DNA of 28,768 nt from DAOTWP01 sp034435675 (GCA_034435675.1 DAOTWP010000211.1:1-28768), one strand, 5' to 3'; positions 1 to 8,321 are shown, counted from the first letter of the stretch. Notes: a model not told the origin generated them from the sequence alone. A program made the numbers and translations.

Positions 1-1487
1 GGTTCCAAGCCGTATGCCGCCAGCACACGATTTGCCGCTGCGACAGCCGTGAGCGCGCTGCGTTCCATCCAGAACGAAGGCGTCGGGTAGCCGACCCAGT
101 CCCCGCAGGCGTAGACCTGCTGCCAGGGTGTGTCTACATGCAGCATGTCCGGGGTGGGGATGCGGAACAGCGGGTGATTGCGGCTGTTGATGCGCACCGC
201 ACCGGCGACAAAGTGCCCGCGCAGTTCAGGGAACGCACGCTGCATCTCGTCCACCGCCTGAATCAGCAGCACACGCTCCGGTTGTTCGAGCACATGCTCG
301 CGTGCGTAGATGTGCATTTCAACGGCGCTGCCGCCCGCCGCCGCCCATTCGCTGAATTCGTCATACAGGCGGTGCAGCCAGAAGAAGTTGTCCGGCAAAA
401 AGTCGCCAGTGAACATCCCGCTTGCCGCGCCGGGACGCGGCTGCACGTCGAACCACAGGCGAATGCTGGCGTTGCCCACGCCGGGCGGAAAATGCATCGC
501 GGCGGCGGCTTCGGCAGTGCTTGACTCGTTGGCGCACAGCAGGCGTTCGGCGGCAGGCGACTCCACCGCCAGAATGACATGCTGCGCGGGCAGCGAACGC
601 AGTCCCCGCCGGGCAGCATCCTCCACCACAACGCGCCAACCCATCCCCGCTGCCCCCCGCGCAGGATCCAGGCAGGTCTGCTCCAGTCGCAGGGCGGTCA
701 TACCGCGCCAGACATCACCCTCACGTGCGCGGATCGCATCAATCAGCGGCTGCACCACATGATCATGCGAGTTGCCGGGCAAAAACTGCATGCGCCAGCC
801 ATCGCGCCGCAGCAGTGTGTAGAAGCGCAGCGCAGCAATAAACGCTGCCAGCGGAACGTCTTCTTCCGGCGCGGCGATCAGGTTGACACCCAGCCCGGTA
901 AATGTCGCGCGCAGGTTGGGCGTCCAGCCGCGGAAATAGTCGCGCATGGTCAGCCTCTCCAGCGTGCGCTGTTCGCGCAGCGGGTCGAAGCCCAGCGTCC
1001 ACAAAAAGCTCACCGCCAGCCCCGGCAGAGAAAGGAAATCCCAGGGGGCGATGGTACGCCAGAAACGCGGGCGCAGCAGCAGTTGAATATAATGCAGCGG
1101 CGCCGGGAACCACGCGCCGCGCACGCTGCTGCCCGCTTCGACAAAGCGCACCTCGCGCCGCCAGCGATTAATCCACTCTTCGCCCGCGCTCTCGCGCAGT
1201 TCAATGTCCGTGAAACGTTCCAGCGCCGCGCGCAGGTTGACATAACCGCCCCACAGCGCGTGGACACCGTGATCGGGACGAAACGACCATGTGCGCCCGT
1301 GATGCGTGAAGCTGTCCGGTTCGCCGCCGGACATCCTGCCGCCGGGCCACAACTGGTCTGCTTCCAGTACCAGCGGCGGCACGCCTCGTTCTGCCAGATG
1401 CGCCGCCGCGAGCAGTCCCGCCAGCCCGCCGCCAATGATTACCACCGGGAATGCGTCGTCAGGAAAGGTCAGGGGTTCAGTGTTCAC
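1..1487 (-). CDS. FAD-dependent oxidoreductase, carotenoid desaturase/amine-oxidase-like (3' partial)
   Basis: The frame is open from a GTG at 1487 to the window edge, giving 495 codons with no stop, so the C-terminus is missing. The N-terminus carries the dinucleotide-binding fold VVIIGGGLAGLLAAAHL (glycines 19, 21 and 24) with an acidic residue (E42) ending the second strand. Near the visible end is the motif ACGDWVGYPTPSFWMERSA, the second FAD contact typical of phytoene-desaturase and amine-oxidase-like flavoproteins. These enzymes bind FAD and oxidise or isomerise hydrophobic substrates; the substrate here cannot be told. GTG 1487 is the only usable start, because the stop of the upstream SDR gene lies in the same frame only 9 bases before it. 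No clear Shine-Dalgarno is visible, so translation may be coupled to the SDR gene. The family call is firm, the exact reaction is not. Confidence 0.85.
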   Translation of the reverse strand, partial: MNTEPLTFPDDAFPVVIIGGGLAGLLAAAHLAERGVPPLVLEADQLWPGGRMSGGEPDSFTHHGRTWSFRPDHGVHALWGGYVNLRAALERFTDIELRESAGEEWINRWRREVRFVEAGSSVRGAWFPAPLHYIQLLLRPRFWRTIAPWDFLSLPGLAVSFLWTLGFDPLREQRTLERLTMRDYFRGWTPNLRATFTGLGVNLIAAPEEDVPLAAFIAALRFYTLLRRDGWRMQFLPGNSHDHVVQPLIDAIRAREGDVWRGMTALRLEQTCLDPARGAAGMGWRVVVEDAARRGLRSLPAQHVILAVESPAAERLLCANESSTAEAAAAMHFPPGVGNASIRLWFDVQPRPGAASGMFTGDFLPDNFFWLHRLYDEFSEWAAAGGSAVEMHIYAREHVLEQPERVLLIQAVDEMQRAFPELRGHFVAGAVRINSRNHPLFRIPTPDMLHVDTPWQQVYACGDWVGYPTPSFWMERSALTAVAAANRVLAAYGLE

Positions 1488-1496
1488 TGCCGGGCG

Positions 1497-2495
1497 CTAT
1501 CTTACCTGTACAAGCTGTTTTTCGGTGCGGCGGCGGCGAAAACCCAGCGGCTGTGGTGGGGGCAGCGCTTTGAAGGCGTCGAGAATCTTTTCCAGGTACA
1601 CCGCCAGCGGGGTGTAAGTGACGCCCAGTTCGGTTTTGCTGCGGGTGTTGTCCAGTTCGCTCATCCAGACATCGCTGAACGGCGAACAGTAGGGCAAAAA
1701 GCCGTCGGCGTCGAGCCGTTCGCGTTCCATGCGTACAATCTGCGGGGTTTTGCCCATCAGCCTGCCCAGCAGGTCGAGGAATTCATCCAGCGAGACGGTT
1801 TCATCCTGCGCGATATTGTAAGCGCTGCCCTTGCCCCGCCCTTCGGTAATCACTTTGATGATCGCCGCGACAACGTCCTTGCTGTAGACATGCCGCAGCG
1901 GGTAATCTGGCGTATAGGGCACCAGAATGGGACCGCCGTCTTTGATGCGCAGCACATAGCCGTAAAGCCGCTGGAACGGGTCGCGCTCGCTGTTGACCAT
2001 CGGCATCCGCAGCACGGTATAGGGAAACCCCCGGTCACGCCAGGCAGCGTGCAGCACGCCTTCGCAGGTGCGCTTCTGCATGCCGTACTGCCATTCCTCG
2101 TAATCGTAGGTATTCGGTGCGGGCATGGGCAGCAGCTTGCCGTCATAATCACTTTCGCGGAACGGGCGCGTGATACCGTCGCGCACCAGATACACCTGCC
2201 CGCTGCTGATCATGACGTAATGCCCAACATGCCCCGCAAGCAGATCAATGATCGTTTCCGTTTCGCTTTTCTGGTACAGCACCATATCCACAACAGCATC
2301 AAACGAACGCCCGCGCAGTGCTGCGCGCATCTGATCCGGTTCCGTGCGGTCTGCACGCAGTCGTTCAACTTCCTCTGGCAGTTCATCGCGTGTTTTGCCC
2401 CGGTTCAACACCGTGACCGTGTGCCCCGCCGCCAGCAGGCTGAGCGTCAGGAAGTGACCCATGTTGCGTGTGCCGCCGATCACCAGAATGTTCAT
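1497..2495 (-). CDS. NAD(P)-dependent epimerase/dehydratase, extended SDR (CSP41-like)
   Basis: A 332-residue extended short-chain dehydrogenase. It begins MNILVIGGTRNMGHF, the atypical glycine-rich nucleotide-binding motif (GGTRNMG, residues 7-13), followed by strand 2 ending in NRGK. ISSGQVY (residues 96-102) and YGMQK (Y137, K141) supply the catalytic Ser and YxxxK. The family includes sugar-nucleotide epimerases and the CSP41 RNA-binding SDRs; the substrate is unknown. An upstream in-frame ATG at 2537 is rejected because it lies inside a perfect TATAAT. The ATG at 2495 has AAGGA about ten bases upstream. The gene leads a likely two-gene operon with the FAD enzyme, suggesting a shared pathway. 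Confidence 0.88.
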   Translation of the reverse strand: MNILVIGGTRNMGHFLTLSLLAAGHTVTVLNRGKTRDELPEEVERLRADRTEPDQMRAALRGRSFDAVVDMVLYQKSETETIIDLLAGHVGHYVMISSGQVYLVRDGITRPFRESDYDGKLLPMPAPNTYDYEEWQYGMQKRTCEGVLHAAWRDRGFPYTVLRMPMVNSERDPFQRLYGYVLRIKDGGPILVPYTPDYPLRHVYSKDVVAAIIKVITEGRGKGSAYNIAQDETVSLDEFLDLLGRLMGKTPQIVRMERERLDADGFLPYCSPFSDVWMSELDNTRSKTELGVTYTPLAVYLEKILDAFKALPPPQPLGFRRRRTEKQLVQVR

Positions 2496-2535
2496 CTGCG
2501 AAATGTCCTTAGCGCCATTAACAGTGTTTTCAACC

Positions 2536-2541
2536 ATTATA
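2536..2541 (-). promoter_or_regulatory. -10 box (TATAAT) of the SDR/FAD operon
   Basis: A perfect TATAAT on the minus strand lies about 40 bases before the ATG at 2495. Transcription would start near 2529 and leave a leader of roughly 34 bases containing AAGGA. No good TTGACA-like -35 is seen at 16-18 bases. Confidence 0.55.
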
Positions 2542-2706
2542 TGATATGCACAAACTTCGGAAAATTCTCAAAGCGCACAACGTTTTCTCAGCCTGTTTGT
2601 GTCCCTTCGCCGTAATCTTTACAGGTTTTTAGAACATCTTTACCGCTTTTTTGCATACAACTTTACGAAATTCAGCTATGCTATTAGTTGAAGAGATAAT
2701 ACATAA

Positions 2707-2726
2707 AGCAGGTTGCTTTACCTGCT
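2707..2726 (+). promoter_or_regulatory. Perfect 7-bp hairpin or operator in the leader of the STAS-like gene
   Basis: AGCAGGT at 2707-2713 and ACCTGCT at 2720-2726 are exact reverse complements separated by TGCTTT. They lie just after AT-rich DNA containing TATGCT (2677-2682) and GATAAT (2695-2700), either of which could be a -10 box. The site is about 48 bases before the ATG at 2774. It could be a leader hairpin or a dyad operator; nothing decides between them. Confidence 0.35.
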
Positions 2727-2773
2727 CGATACGACACAACCGGGAGAGAGCGTGCAGCGAAAGGGTTTATAAA

Positions 2774-3202
2774 ATGGCAACGGTACAGGTGTTTTGGGAT
2801 GATGCGGCAAAATCACGACTGGTCATGCGCGTGAGTGGCACCGTGACCTGGAATACGCTGGAACGGGCACTGGCGGATGTAAGCGCGCAGCTCAACAGCG
2901 TGCGCCATTCGGTGCAGTTCGTGACCGTCTACACCACAGACTATCGCACGCCTGCGGGCAGTGCCTTTCCGTATCTGAAGCGTTTGTATGCGGCGCTGCC
3001 TGCGCATGTGTCCTGCCAGGTGCTGGTTAGTGCGCGGCTGATGGACCGCATTCTGCTGCAAACCTACATGCATCTCTACAGGCATCCCTGCGGTACACCG
3101 GTCTGCGTGCGCACGCTGGACGATGCGCGCCTGCTGGGCAGCGAAACCCGCGCCGAACGCGCCCAGGTGCTGCCGCGTCGCCCGGAACAGCAGAGTGCCT
3201 GA
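2774..3202 (+). CDS. Small STAS-like protein of unknown function
   Basis: The product is 142 residues, beginning MATVQVFWDDAAKSRLVMRV. The frame opens earlier (ATG at 2651), but the start at 2774 is preferred because AAAGGG lies eight bases before it and the conserved-looking sequence begins there. The layout of a short strand pair (VQVFWDD, LVMRVSGTV), a helix (TLERALADVSAQL), then strand QFVTVYTTDY and helix resembles STAS/SpoIIAA-type domains, which usually act in protein-protein signalling. No catalytic motif, membrane segment or signal peptide is visible, and the C-terminal 20 residues are charged and probably disordered. It stands alone, divergent from the SDR operon. The STAS label is a fold-level guess; the ORF itself is likely real. 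Confidence 0.6.
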   Translation: MATVQVFWDDAAKSRLVMRVSGTVTWNTLERALADVSAQLNSVRHSVQFVTVYTTDYRTPAGSAFPYLKRLYAALPAHVSCQVLVSARLMDRILLQTYMHLYRHPCGTPVCVRTLDDARLLGSETRAERAQVLPRRPEQQSA

Positions 3203-3240
3203 GGGTTGTGCGTCCAACAAACGAGCTTTCCTGTAGTGGA

Positions 3241-3300
3241 CGGGGTTCTGCTTCGCCCGCTTTGATGTCACTCGCCGGGCATATGGTGACGCGCCCCTAC
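3241..3300. repeat. Palindromic intergenic repeat (GC-rich, family member D)
   Basis: This stretch between the convergent STAS-like and methyltransferase genes reads, on the minus strand, GTAGGGGCGCGTCACC at one end and GCGAAGCAGAACCCCG at the other, with GTCAC and GTGAC as an internal 5-bp stem. The GGGGCG opening and the GCGAAGCA block resemble the hairpin repeats at 13169 and 15997. Family membership is tentative. Confidence 0.35.
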
Positions 3301-3318
3301 GATTCGATGGCTGCTCCA

Positions 3319-4083
3319 TCAGGTGTTTTCCGCCAGCACAAAGACGAACGCTGCGGCGAACAAACCCGGCAGCGCATCCTTTAGCCCTGGCATTCCCTGA
3401 TAAGGCACTTCCCGCACAATGCGGAAGCCCAACTGCCGCGCCCACCAGTGAAAATCCGCGCGTGTCCAGAAGCGCAGGTGTTCCCCCGGCGTGACCACCC
3501 ATTGCAGCGGGAATTTGCCAAACAACAGCCGCAGCCGGTGCTGGTAGAAACCCGTATTAGGAATGCTGACGATAATGCCCTTGCGCACAAACGGGCGCAG
3601 ATCATGCAGCAGGCGTTCCGGGTCGGGCAGATGCTCGATAATCTCCGACAGGATCACGTAATCGTAGTCTGCGCTGAGCGCCGTACTGACTGGCTGGTTG
3701 ATGTCCGCCAGATCAACATGCAGCCCCTGCGCGCGGCAGTACTCTACCGCTTTGGGCGACACATCCAGCCCATACGCCTCAATGCGCTTGTGCTGGCGCA
3801 TGTACAGCAGCAGCGCGCCATCGCCCACGCCTAAGTCCAGCACCCGGTCGCCGTCGCTGACCAGGTCGGTGAACACCTGCGCGCGTTTCAGCCGCCATGC
3901 CGAAAGGCTGCCCAGCCCTTCCGGTTTTTTGGCGTCCCAGTAATCGTCATAATCCACCACGCCCACATGCGCTGTCGCCGGGTAAACGAACAGGCGGCGC
4001 AGCGCGCGATAGCGGTTGGCACTCCACAGGTACAGCGGGCGCAGCGGCGATTTACGAAATGCCTGCTTGAATGTTTGCTGCAT
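3319..4083 (-). CDS. Class I SAM-dependent methyltransferase, MetW-like
   Basis: The product is 254 residues. A basic N-terminal stretch is followed by the SAM-binding motif VLDLGVGDG (residues 81-89), an acidic residue after strand 2 (GLDVSPKAVEYC), a motif II-like ADYDYVILSEIIEHLPDPE and a post-motif VSIPNTGFYQHRLRLLFG. The IEHLPDP block and the following phenylalanine-rich segment match MetW/UbiG-type methyltransferases, often found in surface-polysaccharide clusters. The likely reaction is methyl transfer from SAM to a sugar or lipid-linked glycan, inferred from the flippase and glycosyltransferase upstream on the same strand. The ATG at 4083 lies three bases after the stop of a possible 25-residue ORF. 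No membrane segment is seen. Confidence 0.85.
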   Translation of the reverse strand: MQQTFKQAFRKSPLRPLYLWSANRYRALRRLFVYPATAHVGVVDYDDYWDAKKPEGLGSLSAWRLKRAQVFTDLVSDGDRVLDLGVGDGALLLYMRQHKRIEAYGLDVSPKAVEYCRAQGLHVDLADINQPVSTALSADYDYVILSEIIEHLPDPERLLHDLRPFVRKGIIVSIPNTGFYQHRLRLLFGKFPLQWVVTPGEHLRFWTRADFHWWARQLGFRIVREVPYQGMPGLKDALPGLFAAAFVFVLAENT

Positions 4084-4086
4084 AGT

Positions 4087-4164
4087 CTAATCTTTCGTTG
4101 TGCGCAGGTCTGCCAGTGTGCCGCGCCAGCGTTCTAACGCGGCATCGCTGTAGGATGCTGACAT
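4087..4164 (-). CDS. Possible 25-residue ORF (MSASYSDAALERW...) in the glycan operon
   Basis: A short frame from ATG 4164 to TAG 4087 encodes 25 residues containing SYSDAALERWRGTLADLR. A GGGAG sits about nine bases upstream, and the stop is three bases before the methyltransferase ATG, so it could be a coupling leader. The peptide resembles the C-terminal helix of many glycosyltransferases, so it may instead be the tail of a decayed glycosyltransferase; the frame stays open upstream for a further 17 codons before a TGA. Either reading is inference, and chance cannot be excluded at this length. Confidence 0.3.
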   Translation of the reverse strand: MSASYSDAALERWRGTLADLRTTKD

Positions 4165-4220
4165 CACACATTCTCCCGGAAAAATCGGCTGGATCAGATG
4201 GCGGGTACACCTGTCTCATT

Positions 4221-5651
4221 TTACCCCTGTGCCAGCCCCAGCGCCCCGCTGCTGAGCTGTGCCCGCCGGTTGAGTACCCACAGCGTTGTGAGCGCCGTCA
4301 GGCTGACCGACAGCGTGAACAGCAGGCTGATCATCAGCGCGCCGCCCTGTGCGCCCGCCTGCTGCGCCAGCCACACGCCCGGCAGCAGCCCCAACGCCAG
4401 CGCGATCACCTTGCACAGCATTGCCACGCGCACCATTTCCAGCGCGCGGTACAGCGGACCGAACAGCCCGCCCACCGTCGTCACCGCGCCAAAAACCGCC
4501 AGCAGCACCAGCAGCGGCACGGTAGGCGCCCATTCCGCGCCGTACACCAGTGGAATCAGCCAGTCCCCGACGAGCAGCACCGCCAGCGCGAACAGGGCGT
4601 AAAAGCCCACCGCGCCGACGAGCATCACCAGCAGCACCTGGCGCATGTTGCGCCGCAGTCGGGTGTATTCGCCTTTGCCCACTGCCTGCGGGGCGGCACT
4701 TTGCAGATTGTCGAACACTGCCGAGGTGAAATTGTTGGGCACCTGAATCGCCTTGATTGCCAGTTGCAGATAGCCCGCCGCCGCCGCGCCCGCCGTGATG
4801 CCGACAATCTGCATCGGGATTTGCAGAAACAGCGTAGCGAGGTTGCGATCCAGCGCAATCGACAGCCCGAAGCGCCAGTACGGGCGCAGCGGCACCCGGC
4901 GCACATGCGCCAGCACCTGAGACATGGACGGCAGCGGCACAGCGCCCCGTTCCCGTTCACGCGCATAGAGCCACAGCGCCATGCCTGCCGTGATCAGCGA
5001 ATAGACTATCCGCCCGGCGACCATGCCCGCCAGCGTCGGGCTGACCAGCAGCGCCGTAATGACGCAGGCTGACTGGGTGAAATTATTGACGTTCTGGAAC
5101 ACTGCCAGCAGGCGCATCGAACGGCGGCTGGTCAGCACGGTGATTATCAGGTTGTAGAACGTGTCGGGAATCAGCACGAGCGCGAACACCGCCGCCGCAA
5201 CGCCAATGCCCGGATAGGGCTGTTCCAGCGTGACCGGCAGCCCCGCCAACCCGCCAAAAGACACCGGATGGCTGTAGAAGTAGGACGCGACGGGAATGCC
5301 CGCGCTGAACAGAAAGACAATGAACGGCAGCGCCCAGATGAGCGACATTTTGATGAAAAAGCTCATCAGGTTGAGGATTTCGCCGTCATTACGCGCGCCA
5401 ATTGCGGCGGAGAGTTTGGTCACGGTGCTGGGTCCGACGCCGGTCAGGTTGAACGCGCTCCAGATGGCGATGAACGAAACGGTCAGCGCCCACTCGCCGA
5501 ACACCGTCGGTCCCATCAGCCGCGCAATCAGCACGGAAGCGACCAGACTGATCGCCGCGTTGCCGCCCTTGCCAATTTGCAGGGCAAGCGTGTCCTGCAC
5601 AAATTTGCGCCGCAGCAGGCGTTCCAGCAGAATACGCAGACGTTTGATCAT
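4221..5651 (-). CDS. Wzx/MurJ-like polysaccharide flippase (MATE/MOP superfamily)
   Basis: A polytopic membrane protein of 476 residues with about 12-14 hydrophobic segments and short charged loops. It starts MIKRLRILLERLLRRKFV, then QIGKGGNAAISLVASVLIARLMGPTVFGEWAL, the amphipathic first helix with the G-P-x-x-F/Y-G loop typical of O-antigen/teichuronic flippases. These proteins move lipid-linked oligosaccharides across the inner membrane. The ATG at 5651 overlaps the TGA of the glycosyltransferase as ATGA, which settles the start against a longer in-frame alternative at 5714. It is probably the second gene of a three- or four-gene glycan operon and translationally coupled to the first. Confidence 0.88.
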   Translation of the reverse strand: MIKRLRILLERLLRRKFVQDTLALQIGKGGNAAISLVASVLIARLMGPTVFGEWALTVSFIAIWSAFNLTGVGPSTVTKLSAAIGARNDGEILNLMSFFIKMSLIWALPFIVFLFSAGIPVASYFYSHPVSFGGLAGLPVTLEQPYPGIGVAAAVFALVLIPDTFYNLIITVLTSRRSMRLLAVFQNVNNFTQSACVITALLVSPTLAGMVAGRIVYSLITAGMALWLYARERERGAVPLPSMSQVLAHVRRVPLRPYWRFGLSIALDRNLATLFLQIPMQIVGITAGAAAAGYLQLAIKAIQVPNNFTSAVFDNLQSAAPQAVGKGEYTRLRRNMRQVLLVMLVGAVGFYALFALAVLLVGDWLIPLVYGAEWAPTVPLLVLLAVFGAVTTVGGLFGPLYRALEMVRVAMLCKVIALALGLLPGVWLAQQAGAQGGALMISLLFTLSVSLTALTTLWVLNRRAQLSSGALGLAQG

Positions 5652-6784
5652 CGCTGAAGCCCCGGCGCTAACTGCTGATACACCCCGATCACCTGCTGCG
5701 CGACATACTCCCACGTTTGCCCGGCGGCTCTGGCGTGCCCGGCAGCGCCCAGCCGCGCCCGCAGGTCTGCATCTGCCAGCAGTCGCAGCAGCGCCGCAGG
5801 CAGTTCGGTATCAATCTGCTCCTGTGCCACCAGCAGCCCGGTCACACCGTCCTCGACGGCATCCTCCACGCCGCAGTCGCGTGTGCCGACGACCGGCAGC
5901 CCGGCGGCGCTTGCCTCAAGGTGTGCCAGCCCGAAGCCCTCAAAACGGCTGCCGCTGTTCATCGCGGGCAGCGCGAACACATCGGCGCGGCACAGCCAGT
6001 CCTGCACGGCACGGTCCGGCAGACTGCCCGTAAGCTGCACGGCGGCATCGTCCAGCCCCAGCGCGGCGATTGCTGCGCGCACCTGCGCCACATACGCTGG
6101 TTCCATCGTCAGACTGCCGATGACGACCAGCCGTGCGTCCGGGCGCTGCTGGCGCACGACTGCCAGCGCCCGCACCAGTTCCAGCGTGCCTTTGCGCGCC
6201 TTGAGCGCCCCCAGTGCCAGAATCACTGGCGGCTCGTGCGCGGGACGGGCGCTGCGCTGCTGCCAGACCGGGGCAAATCGCGCTGCATCCACGCCGTTGT
6301 TAATCACCGTTACCTGTGCTCCCGGCACGACGGCGCGCAGCCGTTCCGCAGTATAGCGGCTGACGGCGAGGTTGTGCGCGCAGCGGTAGGCACGGCGGTA
6401 CAGCGCGCTGACTGGAAAACGGCGCAGCGCGGGATACGTCGCATATGTGCCGTGCATGGTCAGCAGCAGCGGGCGGCGTCCGGCGATTCCTGCTGCCAGC
6501 GGCGCATACAGTTCCACTGTCGCGTGGATGATGTCACAGTCGCGCAGCAGTGCCCGCGCGCGCGGCAGCAGTCGCAGTTGGCGCGGCAGCAGCATGCGGG
6601 CACGGGGTTCCGCCGCCGGCAGCAGCGCATACACGGGATAGTCGTAGCTGCCTGCCGGGGTGTTCTCCGCTGCCAGCACGGTCAGGCGCACACCCGCGCG
6701 GTGCAGCGCGCCGAGCAGGTCGCGGCTGTAACGTGCCCAGCCGTGCCGTCCATCCAGATCCGCTGTCAAAAAGCCGATGTGCAT
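5648..6784 (-). CDS. Glycosyltransferase family 4 (GT-B fold)
   Basis: The product is 378 residues. The N-terminal Rossmann half begins MHIGFLTADLDGRHGWARYSRDLL, with the glycine-rich acceptor-side loop. The C-terminal half has VILALGALKARKGTLELVRAL (donor domain start) and EGFGLAHLEASAAGLPVVGT near residues 280-300, where the two glutamates match the EX7E nucleotide-sugar motif of GT4 retaining enzymes. It likely transfers a sugar from an NDP- or GDP-sugar to a growing lipid-linked glycan on the cytoplasmic face. It is first in the operon with the flippase. No signal peptide is seen. The sugar is unknown. Confidence 0.9.
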   Translation of the reverse strand: MHIGFLTADLDGRHGWARYSRDLLGALHRAGVRLTVLAAENTPAGSYDYPVYALLPAAEPRARMLLPRQLRLLPRARALLRDCDIIHATVELYAPLAAGIAGRRPLLLTMHGTYATYPALRRFPVSALYRRAYRCAHNLAVSRYTAERLRAVVPGAQVTVINNGVDAARFAPVWQQRSARPAHEPPVILALGALKARKGTLELVRALAVVRQQRPDARLVVIGSLTMEPAYVAQVRAAIAALGLDDAAVQLTGSLPDRAVQDWLCRADVFALPAMNSGSRFEGFGLAHLEASAAGLPVVGTRDCGVEDAVEDGVTGLLVAQEQIDTELPAALLRLLADADLRARLGAAGHARAAGQTWEYVAQQVIGVYQQLAPGLQR

Positions 6785-6815
6785 TGCCGCTATTCTTCAC
6801 GGAAACGAGAGCGCA

Positions 6816-6824
6816 AGCATAGCA
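6816..6824 (-). promoter_or_regulatory. Possible extended -10 of the glycan operon
   Basis: On the minus strand TGC precedes TATGCT (TGnTATGCT), about 32 bases before the ATG at 6784. No convincing -35 is seen, as is allowed for extended -10 promoters. Confidence 0.35.
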
Positions 6825-6964
6825 CAGAGCCGGGTTTGCACGTAGAGCCGAATCGCATTGGCGCAGGGCTGGCGCTGCCCGGCAGTTTATCGCTACACTA
6901 CAGCATTCGATTTCGCACCGCTGCGCGCCTGCCGCGCCTGCGCCAACCCGACGGTTTGACCATC

Positions 6965-7777
6965 ATGCCTGTTGAATATCGTCTGCTGAATACCATCTCT
7001 GACCTGGAACAGTTTGTCGCGCTGGAAATTGCCATCTGGGGCTTGGGCGAACGCGAGGCGCTGCCCGCCAGCGTAATGCGCCCGCTGCTCGATCACGGTG
7101 GACTGGCGCTGGGTGCCTATGACGGCACACGCATGGTCGGGCTGTCCTTTGCCCTGCCCGCCCGCTTCGGTGAGGACTGGGGCTTGTGGTCCTATGTCAC
7201 CGGCGTACATCCCGAGTATCAAGGGCAGGGCATCGGCTTTGCGCTCAAGCAGCAGCAGCGCGCCTGGGCGCTGGAACAGGGCTACGAAACGATCCGCTGG
7301 ACGTATGATCCCTTGCAGCGCGGCAACGCCCATTTCAACCTGCACCGGCTGGGCGCAGTCGCCCGGATTTACCACCTCAACTACTATGGCGAGATGACTG
7401 ACGGCATCAACGCCGGGCTGCCCTCAGACCGAGTGGAAGTGGAATGGCGGCTGGTCAACGGGCGCGTGGAAGCGCTGGCGCTGGGCAAAAACGGTGAAGG
7501 ACAGCCGCGCCAGGCAGCACCGGGCACATTTCTGCTGCTGCCCGATACCGAAGGCAAGCCCCTGCTCAAAACCCCGCTGGAAACCCGCCCGGCAGCGCTG
7601 TATCTGGAAATCCCGGCGGCACTGGACAAGCTCAAACGGGCGCGCCCGGCGCTGGCATACGGCTGGCGCATAGCACTGCGTGAGGCACTGCTGATCGCGT
7701 TCGACATCGGTTATGTGGCGGTGGATTTTGCCAGCCAGCCGGATGGACGCGGCTGGTATGTGCTGCGGCTGCCCTGA
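6965..7777 (+). CDS. GNAT family N-acetyltransferase, COG3375-like
   Basis: The product is 270 residues. The acetyl-CoA pyrophosphate-binding motif is VHPEYQGQGIGFALKQQQ (residues 81-98), preceded by the strand GLWSYVTG. The downstream WTYDPLQRGNAHFNLHRLGA and IYHLNYYGEM are characteristic of the COG3375 group of predicted acetyltransferases, which carry a large C-terminal extension of unknown role. The frame is open far upstream, but the family-like sequence begins at the ATG at 6965 (MPVEYRLLNTISDLEQF). No clear Shine-Dalgarno precedes it, so initiation may be leaderless or weak. It is divergent from the glycan operon. The substrate is not predictable. Confidence 0.85.
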   Translation: MPVEYRLLNTISDLEQFVALEIAIWGLGEREALPASVMRPLLDHGGLALGAYDGTRMVGLSFALPARFGEDWGLWSYVTGVHPEYQGQGIGFALKQQQRAWALEQGYETIRWTYDPLQRGNAHFNLHRLGAVARIYHLNYYGEMTDGINAGLPSDRVEVEWRLVNGRVEALALGKNGEGQPRQAAPGTFLLLPDTEGKPLLKTPLETRPAALYLEIPAALDKLKRARPALAYGWRIALREALLIAFDIGYVAVDFASQPDGRGWYVLRLP

Positions 7778-7805
7778 AAGGGTCCTTCAGGCGGCGCTTT
7801 TGCGC

Positions 7806-7811
7806 TATAAT
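7806..7811 (+). promoter_or_regulatory. -10 box (TATAAT) suggesting a leaderless transcript
   Basis: A perfect TATAAT ends eight bases before the ATG at 7820. At usual -10 to +1 spacing, transcription would begin at or within two bases of the start codon, and no Shine-Dalgarno is present. The -35 region is poor. Confidence 0.55.
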
Positions 7812-7819
7812 GCTGCCTC

Positions 7820-8305
7820 ATGGAAACTGTGCCCCTTGCGCTGCAAGCGCCCGATCCTCAGTGGAATATTCGCCCGGCAGTCCTGACGGATGCCGCCGAC
7901 CTGCACCAGTATTGCTGGCATAACCGTGCCGAAATGCTTGTCGAACGGCTGCTGCGGCGCGCAGTTCAGCATACCAGCCAGCGGCGTGGGCTGGGTGTAG
8001 TTGCCGAGGTTAATGGCGCGGCGTGTGCCTATGGGCAGTTTGTGCGTCTGCCGCGCTGCGCGGAGATCAGCGACCTGATTGTCACCGAAGCGCTGCGCGG
8101 ACAGGGCATCGGCACGGCGATTATTCAGTACCTTGTGCGTTACGCCGCGTCTTCCGGTGTGCGCTGTATCGAGATTGGCGCGGCTTGCAGCAACCCCGGC
8201 GCGGTGCTGCTGTACCAGCGTCTGGGCTTCCGGGAACACCGCCGGTTGACAGCCGATCTGGGACAAGGCAAAGAACCTGTCGTCTATTTGAAATTAGAGC
8301 TTTAG
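7820..8305 (+). CDS. GNAT family N-acetyltransferase
   Basis: The product is 161 residues, a single GNAT domain. It opens with a first strand NIRPAVLTDAADL, and motif A is ISDLIVTEALRGQGIGTAIIQYLV (R-G-Q-G-I-G near residues 92-97). The C-terminal SNPGAVLLYQRLGFREH is the classic motif B for acetyl-CoA and substrate contacts. The size and motifs fit a compact amino-group acetyltransferase with unknown substrate. The ATG at 7820 sits eight bases after TATAAT, so the mRNA is probably leaderless. An SDR gene follows 16 bases downstream and may be cotranscribed. Confidence 0.9.
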   Translation: METVPLALQAPDPQWNIRPAVLTDAADLHQYCWHNRAEMLVERLLRRAVQHTSQRRGLGVVAEVNGAACAYGQFVRLPRCAEISDLIVTEALRGQGIGTAIIQYLVRYAASSGVRCIEIGAACSNPGAVLLYQRLGFREHRRLTADLGQGKEPVVYLKLEL

Positions 8306-8321
8306 AGGGGAGTCTTTTCAG

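Noticed and set aside
579..2615. A 678-codon open frame on the plus strand opposite the FAD and SDR genes.
   Set aside because: It is rich in Gln, Arg, His and Ala with no domain pattern, while the minus strand encodes two clear families. It is an antisense shadow caused by high GC.
4098..5072. A 324-codon plus-strand frame opposite the flippase.
   Set aside because: The composition is Arg/Gln/His-rich and low in complexity, and the opposite strand is an obvious membrane protein gene.
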